Notes: generated by a model not told the origin, from the letters alone. A stretch of 9,503 bases of DNA from an uncultured beta proteobacterium (GCA_903909925.1 CAIVXR010000098.1:1-9503), one strand, 5' to 3'; counted from the first letter of the stretch, positions 1 to 8,151 are shown. Made by a program: numbers and translations.

Positions 1-488
1 AGGCGCAAGTCATCAAACTGCTCTTCATGCCTCGCAAAGCCAAAGCGGATGTCGGCTAGCGGCTTCCAGGCCTTTTCATATTCTTGTACGATCACTTCCA
101 AAATACGGCGTGCAATACGCATTTCTGTAATGGAAAGTTTTTTCGGATTGCTATTGTTGCTCGGCGGGAAAGTGCCATTGCCACCAAAGATGGTATCGAC
201 TGCAACATTCAGCGTATTCATATCTAAGGACCAGCAACCGTAACCTTCAACGTGATCAAAGCCAACCACTTGAATATTCGCTGAAGCTGGAACTGATTGA
301 ATAAACTCTTGATAATTTTTGAGGCCAGCAAAACTGGAATTGACAACCACTGAGCTACCCACAATATGCGTGAGCTGAATTCTCAAGCTACGTGCAAATG
401 CCTCATGAACAATTTCAAGCGCAGGCATACGTCGCTTGTTAGCGACTTGGGCCTGACTGAAAAATACGGCTTGTTTATCTAGATTCAT
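1..488 (-). CDS. fliM: Flagellar motor switch protein FliM, 5' part only (runs off left edge)
   Basis: C-ring protein that sits between FliG and FliN and normally binds phosphorylated CheY to reverse rotation. The reverse complement from ATG at 488 gives 162 codons with no stop before the window edge; the C-terminal half lies outside. Family signatures seen: RRMPALEI (19-26) followed by HEAFARSLRIQL, the pattern that opens the FliM middle domain; IFGGNG (100-105), the GGXG loop that contacts FliG; and ITEMRIARRILE followed by YEKAWKPL (120-143), matching the usual TEQR...YxxAW segment. The protein is divergent, and its N-terminus is about 30 residues shorter than typical FliM: only SQAQV (11-15) recalls the SQAEIDALL peptide. 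An in-frame TAG at 492-494 blocks upstream extension. It lies 32 bases after fliK, with no fliL between. The Shine-Dalgarno is weak. Identification is firm; the start is less so. Confidence 0.87.
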   Translation of the reverse strand, partial: MNLDKQAVFFSQAQVANKRRMPALEIVHEAFARSLRIQLTHIVGSSVVVNSSFAGLKNYQEFIQSVPASANIQVVGFDHVEGYGCWSLDMNTLNVAVDTIFGGNGTFPPSNNSNPKKLSITEMRIARRILEVIVQEYEKAWKPLADIRFGFARHEEQFDDLR

Positions 489-520
489 ACACTACAAGTC
501 TTTGCTCAATAATGATTCGA

Positions 521-2581
521 TTAGGCGTATAGATTAATTCTACCGTCAGCAGCCGGAATTGCAGCACTTAATACACCGGCAGCCACATCTGCATTTGCAG
601 CTACTGTAGAGCCATTACCACCATTACTAAAGGCAATACCCTCAGCCATAAATTGGGCTTGACCCGCATTATCAGAGCTCTGGCGCATATCTAGACTTAA
701 AGAGAGGCCCATTTGCGCCAATTGCTCTTTTAACTGTGAACTACCCTGCTCTAAGCGTGCACGGGTTGAATCACTGGCGCCATCCACCACCACAATCGCA
801 CGACCCTGGTTATCCAAGCGTAAATCAATACGAATAGTGCCTTGATCTGGAGGGGTTACCTCCATCACCACACGACCGCCACCCTCTTTGAGAACGCGCA
901 TCACTTCAGCATTGAGTGGGCCAGTTGCCAATGAGGCATTTTGCGGCTCCAACTTCACCGTTGTGGTTTGGGTCAACTTCACTTCTTGATTCAAGGTAGA
1001 AATAAAGCTGGTTTGCTTGGCATCTGTTGCATTGATTCCCTGATTACTCGCTTGAGCTAGAGAATCGTCTTTTTCAACAACCCGAGGTGATCGCTCTTGT
1101 TTTGCTACTGCAGCGTTAGCTGCAAAATGCTCAGCATTTTGTGAGCGCACCTGTTTTGAGAACTCGCCCTCTTCTATTTTTGGTAGATTTACTGATTTAG
1201 GTGCAGCTTGCGCTACCGCTTGATCAGCTGGCTTAGCAATAGTCGCGCTAGTGTTTGCAGAAGCTGTTTGATCGATTGCCGCTGTATCTGAAGATGCGCT
1301 AACTGTCTGAACTGCGTTCTGTACAGCTGGCGTAGCTGCTACATTCACAGCAGTCTGGGCGCTGGTTGTAGGCAACTCAATCTTCTGAATAGTCACTTGA
1401 TCTAAAGGCAACTCTTGAGCGCCCGCAGAAGCATTGGCAGCTACTTGCTCTGTATTAGCCTGCACTTGAGCGGCAACTGTAGAGCTTACTTGGACAGTTT
1501 GGCCTGGATTAATTTTGACTGACTCTACCGCAGCACTTGATGCTTGAGCTTGCAGTGGTGCACTGCTCACGTTCGCTGTTGCTTGATTGAGGGTTGCAGC
1601 AAATGCTTGTGCATTACCTGAGTCCACTGGATTTTCCAGGGTGGTCTGGGCAGCTACATTATCACTTTGGGTATTTGCAATTGTTTGTGTTGTCGCTGCA
1701 TTGGCATTAGCAGCAGCCACTTGCGCCACCTCAACAGTAGACGTGCCGGTATCAGCCGCAACCGCTTGAGCCGCCTGTACTATTGGAGCAAGCGCAACTT
1801 GTAATACGTTTGCAACAGCAATTGGATTTACAGAAACCTGAACATCACTTGCAACAACATCTTTCTTAGAATCTTTTGATTGCAAGGAATCTGTCAGTGT
1901 TGCTACTTCAGTAGCAGCAGTTGCAATAGATGGGTCAACAACTGCAACTGGTGCATCGGTAACTACAGTAGCCGCAGCATCAGTGGCAACCTTTTGAGCG
2001 GCCGTGTCTGCAGCTGCTTTTGCCAAGGCCGTCTGAGCTTGGGTATTCAGAGCAGCATTGGTGACTACCTTATCACCAGCCTGCTGAGTAACGCCATCAA
2101 GTAATGCAGTACTTAACGCGGTATCAACTACTGCCAAAGTATCGGTTGTTGTAGTGACTTTAGCCTCCACTGCCAGCGCGACCTCTACTTGTCCTAAGGT
2201 CGCTTGATCAACGCCTTGTACTGGAGGAGAGTCTGAGGGGGTCTGAGGATTAGCCTGAGCATTAGCCTGAGCATTAGCCTGTGAACTATCCGAAGAGGAT
2301 TTTGTCTGGGGAGCGGCAATATTTGCAGCATCTTGCTGAGCTTGATCGGTTGAAGGTGGCAAATTTTGCGGCTTTTCGTCAGGTGCTTGAGTGCTTCTGG
2401 CCTCTGTTCGAGGAGTATCTGAGGTGGGGTTTTGACTCTGCTGCTTAGCCGCTCGTAACTCGTTCGGGAAGCTCGTAAGCCCTTGATCTGAATGACTTTG
2501 TGACGAATCGAGCGCAGGCTGATTAGCGAAAATCAGGTTATCGCGAGACTGTAAAGCTTGGAGCGGATTTAAATTTGCCAT
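521..2581 (-). CDS. fliK: Flagellar hook-length control protein FliK
   Basis: Secreted ruler that measures hook length and then switches the export gate from hook to filament substrates. It has 686 residues, longer than the roughly 400 of enteric FliK. Residues 1 to about 555 are low-complexity and rich in Ala, Thr, Val, Gln and Ser, as expected for the extensible ruler. Residues about 556-640 form the conserved hook-control domain: VVMEVTPPDQGTIRIDLRL, then a helical part around RARLEQGSSQLKEQLAQMGL. The usual P-x-x-L-G of this domain reads PPDQG here. A tail of about 45 residues rich in Ala, Gly and Asn follows. I see no Cys or Trp and a single Tyr, next to last. The start is supported by GGGGAA just upstream. 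It lies 27 bases after fliJ and 32 before fliM. The N-terminal part is recognisable only by composition and position; the call rests on the C-terminal domain and gene order. Confidence 0.88.
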   Translation of the reverse strand: MANLNPLQALQSRDNLIFANQPALDSSQSHSDQGLTSFPNELRAAKQQSQNPTSDTPRTEARSTQAPDEKPQNLPPSTDQAQQDAANIAAPQTKSSSDSSQANAQANAQANPQTPSDSPPVQGVDQATLGQVEVALAVEAKVTTTTDTLAVVDTALSTALLDGVTQQAGDKVVTNAALNTQAQTALAKAAADTAAQKVATDAAATVVTDAPVAVVDPSIATAATEVATLTDSLQSKDSKKDVVASDVQVSVNPIAVANVLQVALAPIVQAAQAVAADTGTSTVEVAQVAAANANAATTQTIANTQSDNVAAQTTLENPVDSGNAQAFAATLNQATANVSSAPLQAQASSAAVESVKINPGQTVQVSSTVAAQVQANTEQVAANASAGAQELPLDQVTIQKIELPTTSAQTAVNVAATPAVQNAVQTVSASSDTAAIDQTASANTSATIAKPADQAVAQAAPKSVNLPKIEEGEFSKQVRSQNAEHFAANAAVAKQERSPRVVEKDDSLAQASNQGINATDAKQTSFISTLNQEVKLTQTTTVKLEPQNASLATGPLNAEVMRVLKEGGGRVVMEVTPPDQGTIRIDLRLDNQGRAIVVVDGASDSTRARLEQGSSQLKEQLAQMGLSLSLDMRQSSDNAGQAQFMAEGIAFSNGGNGSTVAANADVAAGVLSAAIPAADGRINLYA
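2247..2282 (-). repeat. Three 12-bp tandem units inside fliK
   Basis: On the plus strand the unit is gcattagcctga. It occurs three times in a row (2247-2258, 2259-2270, 2271-2282), with one mismatch in the first copy and one in the last. It is in frame and encodes QANA repeats near residues 100-113 of FliK. Copy-number change would lengthen or shorten the ruler by four residues without breaking the frame. Confidence 0.85.
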
Positions 2582-2586
2582 AAATA

Positions 2587-2592
2587 TTCCCC
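2587..2592 (-). promoter_or_regulatory. Ribosome-binding site of fliK
   Basis: The minus strand reads GGGGAA, followed by about five bases and then the ATG at 2581. It lies in the short fliJ-fliK gap and supports the chosen fliK start. Confidence 0.6.
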
Positions 2593-2608
2593 GTTTAGGT
2601 AAATATTA

Positions 2609-3058
2609 CTAAGCAGATTTCGTGCCAGAATCTCCGTGAAGTCGAGAAATAATGCAATCTTCCAGTTCTAGGCGCTCAAGACGGGCTCTTTTTGCCAGTT
2701 CCTCAGCTGTTTTACGGGCCAAGACCTTTTCGATGCCCTGAACTCTCAATTTAGACTCAACTGCCTGCTGACGAGCATTAACCATGGCCTCATTGAGCTT
2801 AGCAATTTGCCCCTCTTGCTCCACAACGCCGGCCTGCAGGCGATTCCTAAAGGAGGTGGAATCCTGCAAAAAGCCTACGGATGCCCCTTTAGTGGCGGTA
2901 TCGAGCATCTGCCTCTCATAGTCTTGAACATAGTCAACCACCTGCTGATTAAAGGCCTCACTTCTGCGAAGCTCACTATTTAAGCGTTTTAATTGATTGC
3001 CGGTACGGGTTTCATGCGTTTTGGCAAATTGCAGAATCAGTTTTAAGACTTTGCTCAT
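2609..3058 (-). CDS. fliJ: Flagellar export protein FliJ
   Basis: Small coiled-coil protein that fits into the FliI hexamer like a stalk, helps couple ATPase and proton-driven export, and carries export chaperones. It has 149 residues, the usual FliJ size. The sequence is almost entirely predicted helix with many charged residues and Gln, and few Pro or Gly except near residues 58-62 and at the C-terminus. That is the shape of a two-helix antiparallel coiled coil. Its start overlaps the fliI stop in an ATGA, so translation is probably coupled. FliJ sequences diverge strongly; the call rests on length, coiled-coil character and the position between fliI and fliK, which together are convincing. 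Confidence 0.85.
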   Translation of the reverse strand: MSKVLKLILQFAKTHETRTGNQLKRLNSELRRSEAFNQQVVDYVQDYERQMLDTATKGASVGFLQDSTSFRNRLQAGVVEQEGQIAKLNEAMVNARQQAVESKLRVQGIEKVLARKTAEELAKRARLERLELEDCIISRLHGDSGTKSA

Positions 3059-4437
3059 GCGGCCTCCGCCACAATCGTCATCAGCTCATTTACTGCCCCG
3101 TCAAAATGAGCCACCTCTGAGATGTCTTGCTGCAAGAACTTTTGCATTTTTGGCCATAAACGAATGGCCGCATCAAAATCTGGATCACTGCCTGGGGCGT
3201 AAGCACCCATACTAAGCAAATCACGTCCGCGCATGTAACGACTATAAAGCTGCTTAAAACGACGCGCAGCCATTAAATGCTCTGGCTTCACTACTCGAGG
3301 CATGGCGCGAGAAATCGATTTCTCAATATCAATTGCAGGGTAGTGGCCTGAGTCTGCTAATTCACGGGAAAGAAAGAAGTGACCATCTAAAACACCACGT
3401 GCTGTATCAGCAACGGGATCATTAATGTCGTCACCTTCCAGCAATAAAGTATAAAAAGCAGTGATGGATCCATCTCGGCTTTTACCGTTACCAACCTTCT
3501 CTAGTAACTCAGGTATTTTTCCGAAAACACTAGGTGGATAACCTCTAGACACTGGGGCCTCGCCTAGACTTAAGCCAATTTCGCGTTGGGCCATTGCAAA
3601 ACGCGTAAGCGAATCCACAATCAGCACTACATGTTTATTTTGATCCCTGAACCAAGTAGCAATCTCCGTTGCATACCAGGCACCTTTAGCACGCGCTAGC
3701 GGTGAAGAATCTGCTGGAGCAGCAACAACAACAGCACGCTTTGCAGTTTCTGGATCCAAAATATCTTCACAGAACTCCCGAACCTCACGGCTACGCTCAC
3801 CTACAAGAGAGATCACGATGACATCGGCTACGCAATTACGGCATAACATTCCGAGCGTTACGCTTTTACCAACACCAGATCCAGCAAAAATTCCAATCCG
3901 TTGGCCCCGACCAATTGTGAGCATGCTATTCACACTTCGCAGACCTGTATCCATAGGCTCATGAATCGGCTGACGCTCCATTGGATTTATAGAGCGTGTA
4001 TTTACTGGTTTGGCTTGAAGCTCGCCCTCGCCTTTGCCATCTAAAGGTCGGCCAAAGCCATCCACAATACGGCCAAGCAAATCATTACCGATTGCCAGCG
4101 GTTTTACAGAAGAACGAATCGTATAGACACCATCAGCCATAAATGGTGTATTGGCTGGATAGACTAATGCACCAGGTGAAATACCGTCAATTGAATCTAC
4201 GGCCATCAAATACGTAGTACCGCCATTAAAGCCGATGCACTCAGCGTCAATAAAATACTCTGAACCCTGAGATAAGATGCACGCGCTCGCACCAATGGGC
4301 AAAGGTAAGCCCTCCACCTCTAAAACAAAGCCTGACACCTTTTTTAAACGGCCTTCACGAATCGATTTAGGGCCAGCGCGCAAAAGGTCTAACGCATTAT
4401 TTAATTTGGAATGAACCTGATCTGCGCGAATTGTCAT
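3055..4437 (-). CDS. fliI: Flagellum-specific ATPase FliI
   Basis: Cytoplasmic ATPase of the flagellar type III export apparatus, related to F1-beta, which helps unfold and load substrates. It has 460 residues, normal for the family. Visible motifs: Walker A AGSGVGKS (185-192); GERSREV (213-219) with the catalytic Glu at 214; Walker B VVLIVDSLTR (270-279) with Asp275; then the export-ATPase signature around EAPVSRGYPPSVF (293-305) and DGHFFLSRELADSGHYPAID (351-370). The N-terminal beta-barrel domain is about residues 25-110. The N-terminal 20 residues could form the amphipathic helix that binds FliH. It starts 10 bases after fliH, without a clear Shine-Dalgarno, and its stop overlaps the fliJ start. 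A non-flagellar type III secretion ATPase is excluded by the neighbours. Confidence 0.97.
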   Translation of the reverse strand: MTIRADQVHSKLNNALDLLRAGPKSIREGRLKKVSGFVLEVEGLPLPIGASACILSQGSEYFIDAECIGFNGGTTYLMAVDSIDGISPGALVYPANTPFMADGVYTIRSSVKPLAIGNDLLGRIVDGFGRPLDGKGEGELQAKPVNTRSINPMERQPIHEPMDTGLRSVNSMLTIGRGQRIGIFAGSGVGKSVTLGMLCRNCVADVIVISLVGERSREVREFCEDILDPETAKRAVVVAAPADSSPLARAKGAWYATEIATWFRDQNKHVVLIVDSLTRFAMAQREIGLSLGEAPVSRGYPPSVFGKIPELLEKVGNGKSRDGSITAFYTLLLEGDDINDPVADTARGVLDGHFFLSRELADSGHYPAIDIEKSISRAMPRVVKPEHLMAARRFKQLYSRYMRGRDLLSMGAYAPGSDPDFDAAIRLWPKMQKFLQQDISEVAHFDGAVNELMTIVAEAA

Positions 4438-4447
4438 GGGTGATAAC

Positions 4448-5155
4448 TTAGAAGTTTTCTTCGCCAGATGATTGCAAGTGATTTGGCAATCCTAGTAAGG
4501 AGCGTGCAATTGCTTTTCTGGCCTCAAAGCCGACATCAATACGTGCATGATCTAACTCTGCATAGGCATGGCCCGACGGCACATCTGCATCAAGCAACAA
4601 GCTGCAAGAGAAAGGCAAGCCTGGATCTTCAACAATACGCTTCCAAATAATCGAGTCTGCTTCAGATATCCGCAGGTGCAAAGTTTCCCCCGGTCTAGGC
4701 AAGCGCATCAAGGCTTCTTGAATGGCTGCAACAAAGGGGCCGCGCTCAATTTCTTCTTTGCCAGAAATACGCAGTGCAACTTCATAGGCCAATTCATTCA
4801 GTGGTTGAGTAATTGCTTCTGGTAGTCCTTGTAAGGCGGCCAAGATATCCTGCAATGACTTTGTTAAAGAATCAATATCTGCTTTAGCGTCGTCATACGC
4901 CTGCTTATAGCCAGCTTGCGCACCTGCAGCCTTACCTGTTTGCAAACCCTCTACTTCACCCTGCTGATTACCTGTTTGGAAACCCTGGGTATAACCTTCC
5001 TGAAAGGCTGCAGTACGAATTGCTTCAATTTCTTCAGCAGTAGGTAATTGCAGTGGCGGTTCAATTGCAGTAATAATTTCCGCTTCAAGACGTGGAATGG
5101 CAACCGGCTCTGGCGGCTTTGGATCAAACGACGGCGGCATCCACTTAATAACCAT
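4448..5155 (-). CDS. fliH: Flagellar export stator FliH
   Basis: Dimeric protein that binds FliI, holds it inactive and tethers it to the C-ring through FliN. It has 235 residues, as usual. Residues 1-45 are proline-rich and carry Trp5, in the place where FliH proteins have the N-terminal Trp that contacts the C-ring and FlhA. Residues 54-82 hold eight glycines at exactly four-residue steps (54, 58, 62, 66, 70, 74, 78, 82), a strong form of the family's GxxxG segment. Residues about 105-235 form the C-terminal domain related to the ATP synthase b/delta stalk, which binds FliI. It lies 9 bases after fliG and 10 before fliI. The Shine-Dalgarno is poor, so translation may depend on the preceding gene. 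Confidence 0.93.
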   Translation of the reverse strand: MVIKWMPPSFDPKPPEPVAIPRLEAEIITAIEPPLQLPTAEEIEAIRTAAFQEGYTQGFQTGNQQGEVEGLQTGKAAGAQAGYKQAYDDAKADIDSLTKSLQDILAALQGLPEAITQPLNELAYEVALRISGKEEIERGPFVAAIQEALMRLPRPGETLHLRISEADSIIWKRIVEDPGLPFSCSLLLDADVPSGHAYAELDHARIDVGFEARKAIARSLLGLPNHLQSSGEENF

Positions 5156-5164
5156 GGGAAGCGC

Positions 5165-6253
5165 TTAAATAAATTCGTCTAGATGCTTACCAGACTGTAG
5201 AACAATTAATTTCTTGTCGGCCATTGCACGTGCAATACGGACCATCTCGCGTTGACGGTCTTCTACATCGGATACCTTCACAGGCGGCAAGGTATCCAAC
5301 TCATCACGAGTACGCTCAGCAGAACGCTTAGTCATATTGCTGAAAATCTTTTCACGCAATTTTGGACTTGCGCCCTTCAAGGCAATAATCAAGATATCTT
5401 GCGGCACTTCTAGCAAGACTGTCTCAAGAGACTTGTCAGCAACATCCAAGAAATCTTCAAAGCTGAACATTCTTTCAACAATCGCTTCTGCCAAGTCGCT
5501 ATCGTAATCACGAATACGATCAATGGCGCTCTTATTCATATCATCAGCCATGTAATTCAAAATATCGGCCGTGGGGGCAATACCACCGCTACCAACATCA
5601 GACTTCTTAGCATCCGGACCAAGCAATTGCATCATGACTTCGTTGAGAACCTGAATCGCTTCAGCATCCACTTTTTCCAAGAGGGCTACACGTAGCATCA
5701 ATTCATTGCGACGATCTTCAGGGAACATCGCTACAAATGCAGATGTTTGCTCAGGGCGCAAGAAAGTCATCAGGCTAGCCACAATCTGTGGATGCTCATT
5801 GCGCACTACATCGTAGAGTTCTTCAGGGGTTGCAGAGGCAACTGCTTCGATGCCAGCTAAAGTAGCAACGTTTTCTAAATTTTCTTTATCACCCAAGACC
5901 CCCATGATGGAACCAATATCACCACCAACCGGTGCATGCCATGAAGTGATTTCTTTAAATTCAGACAATACTTTTGCTGCAGTAAGCTTATCAATAAAAC
6001 TCATACCAGCCATACGCACAGACAAGGCCTGCACTTCTTCAGGACTAAGCTTACGCAATACTTCAGCAGAAAACTCAGGCCCAACTAGCAACAAAATCAT
6101 TGCTACTTTATGCAAGTTATCAAACTCGTCTACTGCGCTTACAGAGTTAGTCTGAGCGCTTGATTGCTCAAGGCCACGCTTCATTGCATCGCTTAAGGAT
6201 GGAGTTAAATCCATTCCCTGGTGCAAGCGGTATTGGTTAGTAGGAGTACTCAT
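5165..6253 (-). CDS. fliG: Flagellar motor switch protein FliG
   Basis: C-ring protein that attaches to FliF and takes up torque from the MotAB stators. It has 362 residues, about 30 more than typical FliG; the excess is an N-terminal extension of roughly 38 residues before the first domain (KVAMILLLVG, from 49). The EHPQ motif that contacts FliM is at 153-156. In the C-terminal domain the residues aligned with E. coli K264, R281, D288, D289 and R297 are K293, R310, D317, E318 and K326, so every charge is kept. The start is well supported: GGAGG lies 9 bases upstream, and the ATG shares one base with the fliF stop (TAATG). This gene and fliM both keep their mutual contact motifs, so the motor looks functional. 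Confidence 0.97.
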   Translation of the reverse strand: MSTPTNQYRLHQGMDLTPSLSDAMKRGLEQSSAQTNSVSAVDEFDNLHKVAMILLLVGPEFSAEVLRKLSPEEVQALSVRMAGMSFIDKLTAAKVLSEFKEITSWHAPVGGDIGSIMGVLGDKENLENVATLAGIEAVASATPEELYDVVRNEHPQIVASLMTFLRPEQTSAFVAMFPEDRRNELMLRVALLEKVDAEAIQVLNEVMMQLLGPDAKKSDVGSGGIAPTADILNYMADDMNKSAIDRIRDYDSDLAEAIVERMFSFEDFLDVADKSLETVLLEVPQDILIIALKGASPKLREKIFSNMTKRSAERTRDELDTLPPVKVSDVEDRQREMVRIARAMADKKLIVLQSGKHLDEFI

Positions 6254-8142
6254 TAAATATTTCCTCCGGCAGCTTTAGAGTCGCCAGATAGATTGTTGCG
6301 AGCCGCATCAATCTTCGCCTTTGTTTCTTGCCAATTCTTGAGTAAGCTTGCCAATACTTGTGGATTGGCTTTTACAAATTCTTCAGTGTAGTTGACCAAA
6401 TTGTCATACTCAGCACGCAAGGCTTCTTCAGCAACACGAGCATTCTCTCTTGCTTTATCGGCCTTTTCTCTAATTTCATTTTGCTCACGTAGACTTGTCT
6501 CGCGAATGCGGGCTTGTTCCATCACATCCTCCGTTGCTTTTGCCTCCTGCTCAAGTTCCTTCACCTTCTTAGGCGCAATTAACGTACGCATGACAGTGAG
6601 GTATGCCAGGATTAATGCCAACAGCAAAATACCGAACTTCAAAAACTCTTTAATTAAATCTGTGAAAGAAGAATCTTTATAAAAAGGGATCTTCTCGGCA
6701 ACTTCTGGGGCAAAAGCGATGTTTGCCACACTCACTGTATCGCCACGCTTTTCAACAAAGCCAACTGCATCACGCACGATATTGTTAATTTGCTGCATTT
6801 CTTCAGGGGAATACGGCGCAGCAGGCTCAACCACCGTACCATCCCTATCCATAATTGCAGGTTTGTAGTTCACGACCACCGCTGCTGCGACACGCTTTAA
6901 CTGACCTTTATTAGCCTTTAATACTTCAATCGCACGATCGACTTCATAGTTAATCGTACTGTCACGCTTACCAGATGTATTGGCGCCCATCGTGCTGGAT
7001 GGGGAAAGCAATTGCTGCGCTTCATTATCGGCAGCAAGCGGTCCGCTTAGTGGGGCAACTGGCTGAGGCGGTGCTTGATTGGTTAATGCACCTGGTACAG
7101 CACCAGTAGTAGATTGCTGACCAGTAGATTCTGAATTTTGTTGACTACGAATACTTGCTTGATTCGGCGCAGAGTTTTTACCAAATGTCTCTTGGGTCAA
7201 GGTACGCTCATCAAAGTTCAAATCCAATGTCACTTGCGCACGAACATTATCCTTACCAATCACCGGCTCGAGCAAGATGGCGACACGCTTAGATAAGGCA
7301 TGCTCTAACTCAGCAACATACTTAATTTGGGAAGAATCAAGGCTATCAGCACCCTGCGGTTGATGAGACAACAAGTTGCCGTCTTGATCAACAATAGAAA
7401 CTTGTGCCGGGGATAACTTTGGTACGGATGAGCTCACCAAATAAGTGATTGCTACAACCTGCTGAGGATCGAGGAAACGCCCTGGATACATGGTTAAGAC
7501 GACCGAAGCGGTGGGCTTTTCTTGGTCACGCACAAAAGCGGTTTGCTTAGGTACAGCTAAGTGCACACGAGCACTTTTAATAGAGCCAATAGAAGTAATA
7601 CTCTTGGAGAGTTCACCTTCTAATGCACGCTGATAATTTACCTGTTCAACAAATTGGCTAGTGCCCAACTTTTGATTTTCAAGTACCTCAAATCCTACTG
7701 TTCCAGATTTTGGCAATCCTTGGCCAGCAAGTTTTAAGCGTGCATCGTATACAGAAGATTCTGGCACCATTAATGCGCCGCCACCTTCAGTAAATTTATA
7801 TGGGATGTTCATTTGCTGGAGCGAGGCAACAATCGCTGCTCCATCGGTATCAGTCAGATTAGAAAATAAGACTTTATATTGACCGCTTTTATTTCCACTC
7901 AAGGAAATGCCTGCAACTGCTACAACTAAAAATAAAACCGCGCCTGCTAAACCCATTTTTTGACGCATATTTAAATTGTCAAAACGGTCTTTGATTAAAT
8001 TGATTGCATTGCTGAGCGGATTTCCACCTGCAGAGCTAACTGCATTGGCAGCCATAGAGCCACTAGATGCACCTGAACCCAAATTGACAGAGGCGGCACC
8101 GCTATCTGGGTCTAATAATTTAGGCTCTTGTCTATCACTCAA
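6253..8142 (-). CDS. fliF: Flagellar MS-ring protein FliF
   Basis: Inner-membrane protein that forms the MS ring, the base for rod, export gate and C-ring. It has 629 residues, somewhat longer than the usual 550-600. Order: a Ser/Gly/Ala-rich N-terminal stretch (1-45); membrane helix 1 (about 63-82); ring-building domains with YKVLFSNLTDTDGAAIV (89-105) and the LVSSSVPKLSPAQVSIVD region (235-252); a Gln/Pro/Ser-rich loop (about 320-395) typical of the beta-collar insertion; TINYEVDR (396-403); membrane helix 2 (about 502-522); a charged helix (525-582); and the FliG-binding end EEFVKANPQVLASLLKNWQ (587-605). The apparent start is TTG at 8142 with no good Shine-Dalgarno; no ATG, GTG or other TTG lies between it and the upstream stop. 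Met30 (ATG near 8055) is an alternative start. It is the first gene of the operon; fliE is not beside it. Confidence 0.95.
   Translation of the reverse strand: MSDRQEPKLLDPDSGAASVNLGSGASSGSMAANAVSSAGGNPLSNAINLIKDRFDNLNMRQKMGLAGAVLFLVVAVAGISLSGNKSGQYKVLFSNLTDTDGAAIVASLQQMNIPYKFTEGGGALMVPESSVYDARLKLAGQGLPKSGTVGFEVLENQKLGTSQFVEQVNYQRALEGELSKSITSIGSIKSARVHLAVPKQTAFVRDQEKPTASVVLTMYPGRFLDPQQVVAITYLVSSSVPKLSPAQVSIVDQDGNLLSHQPQGADSLDSSQIKYVAELEHALSKRVAILLEPVIGKDNVRAQVTLDLNFDERTLTQETFGKNSAPNQASIRSQQNSESTGQQSTTGAVPGALTNQAPPQPVAPLSGPLAADNEAQQLLSPSSTMGANTSGKRDSTINYEVDRAIEVLKANKGQLKRVAAAVVVNYKPAIMDRDGTVVEPAAPYSPEEMQQINNIVRDAVGFVEKRGDTVSVANIAFAPEVAEKIPFYKDSSFTDLIKEFLKFGILLLALILAYLTVMRTLIAPKKVKELEQEAKATEDVMEQARIRETSLREQNEIREKADKARENARVAEEALRAEYDNLVNYTEEFVKANPQVLASLLKNWQETKAKIDAARNNLSGDSKAAGGNI
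6261..6267 (-). promoter_or_regulatory. Ribosome-binding site of fliG
   Basis: The minus strand reads GGAGGAA inside the last codons of fliF, with nine bases from GGAGG to the fliG ATG. It is the strongest Shine-Dalgarno in the window, and it fixes the long fliG start rather than the internal methionines at codons 14 or 24. Confidence 0.75.
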
Positions 8143-8151
8143 AATAAAAAC

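Noticed and set aside
49..243. Plus-strand open frame of 64 codons at the left edge.
   Set aside because: It lies antisense to the partial fliM frame, whose sequence matches FliM motifs.
1587..2104. Plus-strand open frames of 60 and 74 codons opposite fliK.
   Set aside because: They lie antisense to a well-supported gene and resemble no protein; the Cys-rich product arises from reading Ala/Gln/Thr codons in reverse.
5850..6155. Plus-strand open frame of 101 codons opposite fliG.
   Set aside because: The fliG frame on the other strand is fully conserved here, so this is a shadow.
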